From positions 3,152,030-3,216,029 of the forward strand of contig CM029368.1 in assembly GCA_017165825.1 (NCBI GenBank): DNA of 64,000 nucleotides, read 5' to 3'. Shown in pieces: positions 38,346 through 48,459 of this stretch. The DNA is from Hepsetus odoe. Lineage: Eukaryota > Chordata > Actinopteri > Characiformes > Hepsetidae. Position 1 is the stretch's first letter; every line of letters starts with the position of its first letter. The notes below the pieces were generated by a model. It had not been told where the DNA came from. It searched no databases and saw nothing but the letters and a program-made list of their open reading frames with translations. Position numbers and translations under genes: made by a program.

Positions 38346-39292
38346 GTCTCGAAAATGAACGGACTGTCACGTCTGTCTCCAGCATCTTGACCTGCATAAG
38401 CCGAAGAAAGACTACGACCCAGCAGTCCGGGGCTGTGAAGTGCATAGCTGTGACCAGACCGCGTCACCTGCAAGCGGGAGGCTGGTGAAAGCTAGCTCAA
38501 CCACAGCAGGCAGTCTGCGCAACATTGTCCCTAAAAAGCCCCACAGCACCAATCAACAGCGGCCTTGGCAAATGACCCTGCTCTAGCCCCCACTCAGGAA
38601 AAGCCCAGTAACGGCGCAAAAACCATAAACAGGTGCTATTATGTGTCCAATGGGACCCTGGCGAAGACCAATGTCCTTTAACTGGCGTCTGAATGAGACA
38701 TAGGCGTCAGAGGAGGAGGATGAAGGGCGGCCAGGGAGACACAACCTGCGCACCTCTAAGCGCAGGCTGGAGGCAGCTGTTGCTGTGGTTACAGGGCACG
38801 AGGATGTGCAGGACAAGTCGAAAGCTCCTGTACCGGAGGCTAAGAGAACTAAGCTGCAGCCTAGTGCCCCTTGCAAGTACCATATTAAAAGCTCACTGGG
38901 CCGGGAGCCAGACCACCTGGGCCTCCTGCGCCCCTCTGCCGGACTGGCATACAGGGCGGCTGCTTCCCCTACTCAAAAAACGGGTCCTGTCGATCCCCCT
39001 CCTGCCTCCCCAGCGGTCCCCAGCTCCCCTGCCACTCCCCAGAGCCCGGCAACCCCGGAGCCGGCCCGCCAGAAAGAACGCGCCTCAGCCCAGTCAGACT
39101 GTGTTCATCAGACAAGCACAGCAGAGGAGCCTTTATTTGGGCCAGCGCGGCAGCAGCCTTCGGCCGCTCACGCCCGCTGCACTCAAACGGCAAGCCCTCC
39201 CAAACCAACTGAAGGCAAGGCCACCTCATGCTAACTACGTAGGACGAAAGAGAAGAAGAGAGGAAAAGGAAGAAGAAGAGAGAGGGAGAGAG
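38346..39292 (+). pseudogene. jarid2: jarid2 window exon 5: large central exon, heavily frame-broken in this sequence
   Basis: The acceptor is intact (tactcccag to 38,345) and the exon opens VSKMNGLSRLSPAS, matching human VSKVNGVTRMS. TGA then follows at 38,388-38,390. After that the DNA is recognisable only in pieces in changing frames. One piece spans about 38,435-38,500 and corresponds to the human [20 protein letters not shown] region with several 1-9 base gaps. Another, LVK, sits near 38,480. GRPGRHNLRTSKRRLEAA at 38,725-38,778 matches human GRQLREGLRNSKRRLEEA. The final third stays open and is rich in Pro, Ala and Lys. A good donor, gtaaga, follows 39,292. Type is given as pseudogene because the frame is broken, but the gene around it is intact, so local sequence error is the likeliest cause. 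This part of JARID2 normally contributes to nucleosome and PRC2 binding. Confidence 0.75.
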
Positions 39293-39326
39293 GTAAGACG
39301 GGTTCGCGACCCTGCCTGAGTTTCAG

Positions 39327-39597
39327 TCTAGGCCGATACCCGCGGTTTCGGACCACAGGCGTTATCTGGACTTAGTGCGGGCGGTGGAGCCTTGCCCAGC
39401 CTCTGCAGGGTGCTGCCGCCACCTGACCCGCTAAGCGGCCGGTGCAAACTGAATGTGAGATCGCAGTCACCCAAGTGCAGCGCGACGTCCATAAACTGGA
39501 GCCGCGCTGAAGACCCAGAGATATTGCAGAAGCAGCCTGCATCAGAAGCATCTCAAATCTCAGGGCATCCCATATGGAAGACCCCCAGTTATGATTG
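39327..39597 (+). pseudogene. jarid2: jarid2 window exon 6: JmjN and start of ARID, frame-broken, donor lost
   Basis: Recognisable islands in changing frames: YLDLVRA (39,363-39,383; human YIESVRA), CRVLPPPD (39,404-39,427; human CRVIPPPD), RP then CKLN (39,436-39,454), VTQVQ and HKL (39,466-39,498; human VTQIQ and HKL), LKSQGI (39,552-39,569; identical). About 24 bases for the KEFHDPL segment seem to be missing near 39,359. The end reads ATGATTG, then GAGTCAG where a GTGAGTCAG donor would be expected: two bases short. The next exon begins GT GGC in the phase that fits ATTG. The 5' boundary is uncertain; TTTCAG at 39,321-39,326 would leave only a 34-bp intron after the previous exon, too short to splice normally. 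The two exons may therefore be joined here or the intron collapsed. Confidence 0.7.
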
Positions 39598-40782
39598 GAG
39601 TCAGTCTACCATTTTAGTTCCATGACTTGCTTTTTGAACCTATGCTTGTGCCAAAAATATAACACTGGTTCCTGAACGGAACTGCCTCAAGAACGGGTTC
39701 CCTGATGGTAGAAACGGGACTTTGAGAGAAGCCAAGGCTCAGAAGGACAGATGGTTTTAGGACAATGGGAGAAAAATTCAGATAAGTACCTAGAAGCAGA
39801 CAAGGTCCCCTGTAATATGTTAGCCATTAATGATTAAGGAGTGGATCAGACAATTTGCACTCTAACAGAAGTACAAGTTCCATGTCGCCTTCATTATTTA
39901 CCACTGTACCTTTATGAAAATCTCACATCTTTGCCAGCAGTGAAAATTGCAGATTAGTTTGTTTAATGCATTTATTGAGTAAAATGGGTTAATCCATTCC
40001 AGAAAAAAAATTGCTGTGTACACAGCCTTACAGCTAACACTACTGTTGCAGCATTCTACGACATTCCATGAGCTCTTCCATCACCAGGCAACAATTATAG
40101 AGTTGTTGACCTAACCCCTCTCCAGTCAGCTACTTATGGTGCATAAGTGGTCGATTCTAACCAGATGGTCCCGGATTGTACCAGCACAAACCAGGGTTAA
40201 ACACATCGGGTGGAATGCAATGACATGGTCTTACTCCCTGCGCTGTGTGGCCAGCGTTCAGCTTGAGAAGCCTTGCGGGCAAATCATGTGACTCCTCCAA
40301 CCCTGATAGAGGTACATGTTAAGATATAAGCTTGCTGTCAGCTGAGGTTAGGCAGCGGTAGCTCACCTAAATTGCCTGTCTCTGTGGATTTGCCAGGGGC
40401 ACGGCTCAGCGTTTACGGCCTTCAGAAGCAGCCCCTGGCCTTTGGTTTCCATCAGCACTTTCTGCTCAGTGGGAAGGTCCAGGTTATGTGGCTGGAATAA
40501 ATGTTTACTGAGGTGCTTAGAATGCAGCTGCCGGCGCAGAGTGGATTTCTAGCCAGAGGTTGCGCCGCCGGACAGGTGACCCTATTTTTACTCCCGTTCA
40601 CTCTTCTCCTCCGCTATCATGTTTTTCCACTCAAGTTTGGGAGAAACAAATAAAGACGACATGCTGTTTTCCTCTTGCATTTACAGAAATAATGAACTGT
40701 GAAATGGAATGGATTTCTCTCCTGTTATTGAATCTGCCCTTTACGTGTTCTCATAAACATGAATCTCTCACATCATAAATCT

Positions 40783-40867
<85 letters not shown>

Positions 40868-40882
40868 GCGTCTCTCTGTGTT

Positions 40883-40947
<65 letters not shown>

Positions 40948-41059
40948 TGGTCGCTCTCTTTCTCTCTGTCTGTCTGACTCTCTCTCTGCGTCTCTCTCTC
41001 TCTCTGTTATCTCTTTTTTTTTCATGTGCACCTCTCATTCTATTTGTCTTTCTCCTCAG
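39598..41059 (+). other. jarid2: 1.5-kb jarid2 intron before the ARID exon
   Basis: Noncoding. Its 5' donor is not seen. The last 270 bp are dominated by CT repeats. The middle shows nothing recognisable. Confidence 0.75.
40788..41010. repeat. Long interrupted (CT)n tract ending 50 bp before the ARID exon
   Basis: Over 220 bp of CT words with few interruptions (GCGTCTCTCTGTG, CCCTTGGTCGC). It is a homopurine-homopyrimidine mirror sequence that can form triplex DNA, and it extends the polypyrimidine tract of the acceptor at 41,059. Confidence 0.97.
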
Positions 41060-41580
41060 GTGGCTGTGAGTTGGATTTAGCGCGGTTCTCAGAGCTGGTC
41101 AGTGACATGGGCGGAATGCAGCAGGTGATGGATCTGAAGAAATGGAACCGGCTGGCCGACCTGCTCAGGATTCCCAGATCAGCACAAGACCGGCTGGCCA
41201 AGTTACAGGAGGCGTACCTGCAGTACCTGCTGAGCTACGACCAACTGAGCCCTGAAGAGCATCACCAACTGGAGCAGGAGGTGCTGCAAGAGAAGGAGAT
41301 GCTGGAGCGCCGCCGGGGACCCCTGGAGGGCCAGTCGGAGAACGCCCATCGCACCCTGGCACTGCCCCGCTACGAGCCCAAAAACGGCTTAACCGTACTG
41401 GGACATCGAAACGGGTTCCACACCCTGGAGCCGGATCCCCCGCGGCAGGCTGGCCGTCGCAGACTCTTTGCTCAGGAAAAGAAAGGGGACAAAGCAGGGG
41501 GCCACCATGAAGACAAGAATGCTGAAGAGGAGGAGGAAGATAAAGGGGTTCTCAGTGACCAACACAAGTGTATATACAAG
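41060..41580 (+). CDS. jarid2: jarid2 window exon 7: ARID C-terminal part and linker to JmjC
   Basis: The acceptor tctcctcag ends at 41,059 and the donor gtgaga starts at 41,581. It reads GGCELDLARFSELV, MGGMQQVMDLKKWNRLADLL, IPRSAQDRLAKLQEAYLQYL and LSYDQLSPEEH, closely matching human JARID2 over the second half of the DNA-binding ARID helices. Then come RYEPKNGL, GRRRLFAQEK, an acidic EEEEEDKGV run and HKCIYK, which also align. Its 521 bp are completely open, in sharp contrast to the preceding two exons. Phase is 1 in and 0 out. Confidence 0.98.
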
Positions 41581-43633
41581 GTGAGAGGCAGTGACCAGTT
41601 GTTTCTAAATGTTAGAAACTCTGAGCAGAAATGCCACCAGCATAAAGGAACCTAAAGTTTGTCTTGTTACCAGTGTTCCGGTGGTCCGTACTTCAAGAGG
41701 AGAAGGCAGTTCACTGCTTTAAGTATGAACGTAGAAGCTTATAATTAACATCACCCTCAAATACCAGGATGTTTCACTTCACAAATGCCTTGTTAGTATA
41801 TGCACCAACAGAAAGCAGTTCATACTTCACATTTTACTGGATCCCTCACATCAGTAGTAGTTTTTTATTGAATATCCAAGACCCTCTGAGATCATAAGGG
41901 GAGTAAAGTGTCCACTGCTGAAAAGAAAAAACATTGAATACATGGGTATAATTTCTTAAATACTTCTCGTATTGGAGCGTCTCTACTTTCACTTAAGTCT
42001 AACTATAACTCCAGTACGATTTCAGCTTGCACCTGAGAGCGCCTCAAATGTTTGCGCAGCATGCTGTGGTTTGTCTGTGGAGTGTGTTCTGGTTAGATGC
42101 CTGCTATTGATGCAAACCTGCATCTTCAATGCAAGCAACCACTAAAACAAGCACCATTTCAAATATAGACAACAGCATCAATGGTTCATTTTCAGTATTC
42201 ATCACAGTATTGTGTAAGACAAGCGCTGCCACAGCTCTGAGATGCACTCTTGATCCGGAGCCAGGCCGGGACAGTGAAATTGCCTGCACATAGCGGAGTG
42301 TCTGTGTAGCGGCCTTGGCTCATCGTCTGTCAGATGGCTGCAGTGTGTTAGCTGTCTGTAAAAGTGCTCGATTCACTCTTTTCCCTTCTTGTGTTTACTC
42401 AAGTCAGCCAAGCTGGCACTCGTGCCATTTCCTCAGGTAATAAAGCACTTTGCAAATGTAGGAAGGACTCACTGCTGAGCTGCCAAAGCATGTGCCAAAA
42501 CAGAGCCTGATGACTATTCTCCTTCTTACACACACTCAGAAGAATGACACAGCGCTCGTCAAACAATAGGAACTTATCATAAGTATGTGGCCATTTTACT
42601 GTTGGCAGACTCTGGTTTTTGAGGTGTATCTGTGGTGGATAAGTGTCACTGATTACACACTGATTGCCATCACACAAAGTCAAATTCCCAGTTACACTCC
42701 TGTGCCTGATGCACTCCAACACGCCCTGATAGGAAAAGTAGCCTGTCAGTGACGGCTGTTCACAATATTGGCTTGAAAGCAAAAAAGTCCATCAGCTCCT
42801 TCTAATCATCGCAAAAGTTGACGAGTATTTCACTCAAAGGTCCGTTACAAGGGTCTTCCCTTCAGGGAGGATTTTTTTTGTTTTTTAGGAGCAGGGAGGG
42901 TTGTTGTCCATTGTATATCACAGAGTAGAGTGTGTGTGTGGAGTGAGGTATTTCCCAGGGTGGTGCGTGTGTGATGTTTCCCAGGCCCTCTGAAACCCTT
43001 TTGAAGGTAAAGTTACTGTGTCTGTCTCTCGGCAGTGAACCAGTCCCATCTCACGCTTTAAAGGCCGTGTTTCCGTGCCTGAGACGGTTCACTGTGCTGA
43101 GGGACGTTGGTAATACTGGGCGTCCAGTCTTTGCCAAGCCTGAATGCAGGTTACTGCTGACTGATGAGAGGATAACTGGTCTCCTCTGCTTTGCTTTCAG
43201 CAAATCTCACTTAGTCTCTCTGCAGTATCAGTCTGTTAACAACTGTCTCAGTGAACCCCCCTGTGACTATCTTTTCAACTGCTCATAACGTTACATATTT
43301 AATGTAAAATAACGGAAGGCATAGATTTAAAAAGAAGTATAATATATTTTCACCAAAGACCAAAAATGCAACACATGGCTTTGCTGATCCAAGTGTACAC
43401 ACAGCACTTCATGCTACACCTGACTCCTCTCTCCTTTCCTTTCCTTGCTCTAATACAATCCATACCGTGCTTTGAAACGGAGTGATTTCCAGCAGCATTA
43501 GAGTGGAGAGAGGGGGGTGGGCAGCTTTTCAGCAGGTTTTCAAACCCAGTCCCAATGCAGGCAGATTTACAGACCCCTTCAAAAGGTCCTCCTGTTTTCT
43601 GAGGGTGTCTCAGGGAGGGTTCATACTGAGGTT

Positions 43634-43675
<42 letters not shown>

Positions 43676-44019
43676 GCACGCACACACACTCGTTGACTCT
43701 TGGTGTATGGAGATATGCGGAGTTCAGAGGGGCTACGTCGGTTCCATCTGCATTCTTCATTTATTTTCCGCTCTGCGATTTCTCCTCAGCGCGCCCCGTG
43801 AATGCTCCTCTAAATCGTCCTCCATCAAGCACCTTTATTGAAAGCATGTGCACATGTTTACCCAGTGACCGAGAATATTACAGGGGCGTTTGGTCGACTT
43901 CCAGGCCCAGCAGTGTGTTTCAAGTTTAAATGATTACTGTACTCACTGCGTTTTTGTTTTTGTTTTTTTGTTTGTTTTTTATACTCCTCACCATTTTTAT
44001 CTGTTTGCACTGTTTCCAG
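41581..44019 (+). other. jarid2: 2.4-kb jarid2 intron
   Basis: Noncoding, mostly unique-looking. It has a CA array at 43,635-43,690 and a T-rich acceptor region. No exon or RNA gene is recognised. Confidence 0.8.
43635..43690. repeat. (CA)n microsatellite with CG interruptions
   Basis: About 19 CA units, CGCGCACG, then further CA units. Confidence 0.95.
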
Positions 44020-44112
44020 GGCAGATCTGTGTCTCTGACCATCTTCTACAGAATAGCCAGGAATACGATGATGATGTGCTTTAACAAGGAACCGGGAGCC
44101 TCTGAGGTCGAG
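44020..44112 (+). CDS. jarid2: jarid2 window exon 8: ARID-JmjC linker
   Basis: The acceptor gtttccag ends at 44,019 and the donor gtataa starts at 44,113. It encodes 31 residues starting GRSVSLTIFYRIARN and ending EPGASEVE, phase 0 at both ends. Human has GRSVSLTTFYRTARN and ends EPAPAEIE. Fully open and well conserved. Confidence 0.97.
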
Positions 44113-44799
44113 GTATAAAACATAGCCTGCACACACATTTCTTAGTGCTTCTATTGTCCTCAGCTTGAATGTGTTCTCTACTCTCAAAAGGTGTTTTAGG
44201 CTTTAGGGTTTTCAGGTTTTAAGCCCAGGATACATGTTTAGGATCTTGAGTTTAGAGAACATGATGTTGCTGTATTTTGGTGCAGCTTTATCATTTTTTT
44301 AATTCTGTTGTATCCATGCCATCCACATCAGACTCCAGTATTTTATAATAAAAAAAAATTGACTTGAAGTGATTAGAAGACACTGACTAAAAATATAGTA
44401 ATTAAAAGTAATCGTAAATATGGCAAAGTATAATCTCAAATGCTAAAAACTGGAGTGGAGCTGAACTGAAAGGTTGTGGAGCTATTTGTTTTTCTTAGTA
44501 GCCTGTGGGTTTTACAATGACTAATTCATAAGCTCTCTTGTGTTTGGACACATTAAACTTCACTGTTACTCAAGAAATCTATTTTTCATTCCCATTTTTA
44601 GGTTTAAAAAAAAAATAAAAATTTTTTTAAAAGTGGCATCAGGCTTCAGATTCCGCTGCGCTTTCAGTGCAGTTTTTCTTCTTCTCATGTCGTACATGTG
44701 AGTAGGCCTTGAAACGTCATCTGATGGTGTATATCTTTTTTTTTTCTCTTTTTCCTTTCCCTCCTTTTTGTTTCCCTTCTTCTGCTCTTCTGCTCACAG
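44113..44799 (+). other. jarid2: 0.7-kb jarid2 intron
   Basis: AT-rich, noncoding, with a strong T/C tract before the acceptor. Nothing else recognised. Confidence 0.8.
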
Positions 44800-44918
44800 C
44801 AAGAGTACTGGCGAATAGTGGAGCAGAGGGACTGCCACGTAGCAGTGCATTATGGGAAGGTGGACACAAGCACACATGGAAGTGGCTTTCCCGTGGGCAA
44901 ATCTGAGCCCTTCTCAAA
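44800..44918 (+). CDS. jarid2: jarid2 window exon 9: N-terminal part of the JmjC region
   Basis: The acceptor tgctcacag ends at 44,799 and the donor gtacgg starts at 44,919. It reads QEYWRIVEQRDCHVAV, YGKVDTSTHGSGFPVGKS and EPFSK, nearly the human sequence. It ends in phase 2. This segment forms the start of the JmjC fold. Confidence 0.98.
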
Positions 44919-45657
44919 GTACGGCTAGTTCCTGCTTTATTTAACGTGTGGTTAAAGTCAGCTGTTGAGTTCATTCTTTCATTGGCCTCCATTAACTGGA
45001 CTGTGCAGGGAACCATAGACGACACTGCTTTTACAGGCATAGATGTTTAGAGGACTGCACCAGTAATTAAAATAAACAAATGAACAGCCTTGATCAACGT
45101 GTCTGACAGATACTTTTGTGGGATCTTTAACAAAATCTTTACTTTTTCTTTTTTTTTTATTTGCAAAAAAGGCTTTTTCCCCACCATATTTTCCAAATAT
45201 GTCATTCTATCAGTGAATTCTCATGTCCTCGTTAATAAAGTTAATTCAAGTTAATTTCCTGAGTGATTATTTCAGACATTTTTTACTTCACCCCAGAGAG
45301 AAACTTTCACAGTATTGTAAAGACAGCACTGTTATTGTTAGCCAGACACAGGAAGTATATATAAATACATGTTCTGTTCCCTATGGAAAGTAACATTTCT
45401 TTTGAACTTGTGTGTTCTGAAGAACTCCTTCATCCCACAGCAGCTATGTTCCAGCAGCCCTCCCAGAAAAGCGTCGGCTTTTACTTCACCGAAGAATCGA
45501 TACACTCCTCGTTTGCTGCTAATGAGTTCATAAGAACACTTTGAAACTTTGTAACTGTGTTGGTTTGCGCTCTTGTACAGATACAGTCAACAAATCACCC
45601 GGGCGGTGAAGTTGACTAATTCCTCTCTGACCGCCCTTCTCTCCATTTCTCTCACAG
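44919..45657 (+). other. jarid2: 0.7-kb jarid2 intron
   Basis: AT-rich, noncoding; ends in ctctcacag. Nothing else recognised. Confidence 0.8.
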
Positions 45658-45728
45658 ACATGGATGGAACCTCACTGTCCTCCCCCATAACTCTGGATCC
45701 ATTCTGCGCCATCTTGGTGCTGTGCCCG
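45658..45728 (+). CDS. jarid2: jarid2 window exon 10: JmjC core strand
   Basis: The acceptor ctctcacag ends at 45,657 and the donor gtgagt starts at 45,729. It encodes [20 protein letters not shown] and AVP with split codons at both ends (2 in, 1 out). Human has [20 protein letters not shown]. At 71 bp it is the shortest confidently placed exon. Confidence 0.97.
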
Positions 45729-46110
45729 GTGAGTCTTCAGCTGTTTTTGTTTCTGAAGACAAGGCAAGATCTGTTCCTTCTGAAGGCTAATATTTTTTTA
45801 AAAGCAGAATGTTAGAATGCAGTGCTAAAAAAAAAAATAATAATAACAAAAAAAACTCACTTTTTTGAGAAAAAAGCTGTTTTTTGATCCATTATACTTT
45901 TCCTACTGTATTAGGTTTATTTTTTTTATGTTGATATGGTGTATACCAGTTTCACTGAATTGTGAAGTAAGACCTAGTCATGATTTTTGCATTTTCGTCA
46001 GTAATGTGTTCAGTAATCACACCAGCAGATAATTATACGTGGAAAATATCACATCAGTATCAGCCTGGTTTTCCACATTCTCACTTTGGCTGTTTTTCTC
46101 TTTGCTACAG
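45729..46110 (+). other. jarid2: 0.4-kb jarid2 intron
   Basis: AT-rich with several A and T runs; ends in tttgctacag. Nothing else recognised. Confidence 0.8.
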
Positions 46111-46225
46111 GGGTGACCATTCCTTGGCTGAACATTGGCATGGTCTTTTCTACCTCATGCTGGTCACGAGACCAAAACCGCCTTCCATACATTGATTATT
46201 TACACACTGGTGCTGATTGCATTTG
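46111..46225 (+). CDS. jarid2: jarid2 window exon 11: JmjC cofactor-site segment lacking the metal ligands
   Basis: The acceptor gctacag ends at 46,110 and the donor gtgagt starts at 46,226. It reads VTIPWLNIGMVFSTSCWSRD, QNRLPYIDYLHTGADCI and the start of W. In active KDM5 demethylases the matching site is CWHIED, whose His and Glu bind iron. Here it is CWSRDQ, as in other JARID2 proteins, so the fold cannot hold Fe(II) in the usual way. Phase is 1 in and 2 out; the exon is open. Confidence 0.98.
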
Positions 46226-47171
46226 GTGAGTGTTCGGGCTCAAACATCATGAACTCTTTAAGGTGCTGCTGTAATTCCAGCACATCCTAAAGCCGCTGAA
46301 TCACCTCTTCACAGCGGCCTGTATCCACCATGATCCTCTACGGCCTGTGCTGGGGACTAGATGTGACGTGGGTGTTTGAAACAGATTCAAGTTGTCGTCA
46401 CACCTTGTCTGAAAAATTTAGTAGCAGTTGAAACTGTATTTCCTTAAGTCTTTTTCTCCGTGAGTGATCTTTGATTACTGGATTGTCGGTCCAAGAGAAT
46501 TCACACCCATATGTAGCTGTAATATAGCTGATGCTGAAAACTCACTAGAAGCACTAACCAGGCTAAAGTACAGACTCAACACGGTGGGGTCAGATTTAAC
46601 GTGCTGTTCTTCATCGATTAACAATTCGATCCCCCATATAAACTCAGATTCATCATGCACAGATTCATCTCACATGCTGTGGATATTAGGCACATGAAAT
46701 GTATTTCAGACTCTTTCTCCCGTACTGGATTATTATATTCTAATTTAGAATTGATCTTAAACAGCAGGTGTTAGAACTGGACTTCGTTTTGCTGTATGCA
46801 GCACAGATGTGCTTGTTGACTGTATTAAAGACTAATCCTGCTGAAAAATCTTTTCCACAGCCCCGCTTATTGGCCTGATCATATTGATGAAATGATTCTC
46901 GTGTGTCTTCTGTAATGTAGCTAAACGGTGAATCATTTATTATCCAGGGAGGATTGTGGTTTTGGGGCTCTAGAGGGAGCAGCACTCAGCAAAAAAAAAA
47001 AAAAAAAGGACTCTGCGTGTGTGTCTGTGCACAAGACTGACTCATCAAAAAAAAAAAAAAAAAAAACAGTTGCTATGGCAACACACAGCTGGCACAGAGG
47101 AGACAAAAGTGCTACACACACACACACACGCGCTGAGCTGACAGAGTGTTTCTCTTCACTGTGCTGTGCAG
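46226..47171 (+). other. jarid2: 0.9-kb jarid2 intron
   Basis: Noncoding, with poly-A runs at 46,990-47,007 and 47,048-47,066 and a CA/CG run at 47,115-47,132, all within 200 bp of the acceptor. Nothing else recognised. Confidence 0.8.
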
Positions 47172-47277
47172 GTATTCTGTTCCTGCTGAGGAGAAGAGTA
47201 AGCTTGATAATGTTGTGCACACGCTGCTGCAGGCCAATGGTACCCCAGGACTCGAGATGCTGGAGAAGAACATAATG
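47172..47277 (+). CDS. jarid2: jarid2 window exon 12: JmjC helical segment
   Basis: The acceptor gctgtgcag ends at 47,171 and the donor gtgaga starts at 47,278. It encodes YSVPAEEKSKLDNVVHTLLQ and ANGTPGLEMLEKNIM. Human has [20 protein letters not shown] and ANGTPGLQMLESNVM. The exon is open and phase-correct. It is hemmed in by CA repeats on both sides and a SINE 45 bp downstream. Confidence 0.98.
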
Positions 47278-48276
47278 GTGAGATCTGTCTCACACACACA
47301 CACACACTCACATGTTTGTCAGGGCAGTGGTGTTCTAGTGGTTAGGGACTCGTCCCCAGGATCAGAAGGTCATGGGTCCGAATCCCAGACCAGTAGGTTG
47401 CCCTGAGGTACCCTTGAGCAAGGTACTGTCCCTGTCCCTGTCCCTGTCACTGCTACCCGGGTGCTTCAATAGCTGCCCCCTGCTGCACATGTGTGTATTG
47501 GTTAAATGTAGATTCTGCATTGTGGTTCACTGGGTGCTGTACTGAGTTTCACAATAACAGGTAGTCACTTTCACTTCACAACAGTGCAGTCTCATCATCA
47601 TAACCTTACTAAGATTTCATTTACTGCTCAGTGTATAGTCCGTGGGGCAGGGGATGTATACAGAGAGTATTGATTGATATATAAATGCGTTAATCAAAGA
47701 AAATCAATTAAATTTTTTTTGTGCTGATACTGATACCCCAGGGGAGAGTGTTTACCAATACAGAGAGCTGATTCAGCGCCATTCTTCACGATTCTCTTCA
47801 GTATATGATGTTTACACCCCACCGCGAGGTTCCTCGAAATACAAAATACGTCTCTGATACATTTTCACTGCAGTTTATTTTTCCAGGTTTAATGTAGTGG
47901 AACAGGCATAAAGTGGCACATTGAAGTCTGTTTTGTTTCTTTGTTTTGTTTCTAAGTCCATCGTATGTTACTTCACAACATCAGAATAAACAGAACCACA
48001 CCTAGAAGCAGGCATAATTATGAACTATGACCAGCATAAAGAGTGACCGTATACAGTTCCGTGCGAAAGTCTGAAAAACTCGGGTTTTCATGATAAAGTA
48101 CATGATTTGTTCATTTTTGGAGACATTAACATCCTCTTCAAGGAGCAAACATAAATATGTAAAATATTTTTGAATAAATTATATTTCAAATAAAAAAGTA
48201 CACCTAATCTTAGAGTAAATGTTGTCTGTTTATTGATGTTAACGCGTGTATGTAACAAGGAAAATCTCTTTTTCAG
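47278..48276 (+). other. jarid2: 1.0-kb jarid2 intron
   Basis: Contains a short CA run next to the donor, a SINE (47,322-47,578), and AT-rich sequence with a MITE-end-like phrase at about 48,053 (CAGTTCCGTGCGAAAGTCTG). Otherwise nothing. Confidence 0.8.
47322..47578 (+). mobile_element. tRNA-derived SINE
   Basis: Starts TAGTGGTTAGGGACTCG (A-box-like) with B-box-like GGGTCCGAATCCCAG, then CCTGAGGTACCCTTGAGCAA, a short run of CTGTCC repeats, GGTTAAATGTAGATTCTG and a tail CACAATAACAGGTAGTCACT. The best preserved of the three copies of this family. Confidence 0.87.
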
Positions 48277-48459
48277 ATCTCTCCAGAGGTGCTGAGTCGA
48301 GAGGGTATAAAGGTCCATCGTACGGTGCAGCAGAGTGGGCAGTTTGTAGTGGTGTTTCCTGGCACGTTTGTGTCCAAGGTGTGTTGCGGCTACAACGTGT
48401 CTGAGACGGTGCACTTCGCCACTCCACAGTGGATGAACCTGGGCTACGAGGCTGCTAAG
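48277..48459 (+). CDS. jarid2: jarid2 window exon 13: end of JmjC domain
   Basis: The acceptor tttttcag ends at 48,276 and the donor gtgagc starts at 48,460. It reads ISPEVLSREGIKVHRTVQQS, GQFVVVFPGTFVSKVCCGYN and VSETVHFATPQWMNLGYEAA, then K. In active KDM5 enzymes FPRAYH carries the third iron ligand. Here the aligned stretch is FPGTFV, so that His is Val, as in other JARID2 proteins. It has 61 open codons, phase 0 at both ends. Confidence 0.98.

Noticed and set aside
38693..39319. A separate intronless gene of about 200 codons
   Set aside because: Its translation overlaps jarid2 exon pieces (SKRRLE in another frame) and the frame has no family match; it is the broken jarid2 exon read out of frame.
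38346..39597. Processed pseudogene of jarid2 inserted in its own intron
   Set aside because: The segment sits in the expected exon order with an intact acceptor, and no intact second copy of these exons occurs in the window; a retrocopy would not fill exactly this place. The absent intron keeps a small doubt.
40759..41038. CRISPR-like or tandem array
   Set aside because: It is a plain CT microsatellite, without spacers, in a vertebrate genome.
47322..47400. tRNA gene suggested by A- and B-box-like phrases
   Set aside because: Same reason: the head of a SINE, not a functional tRNA.
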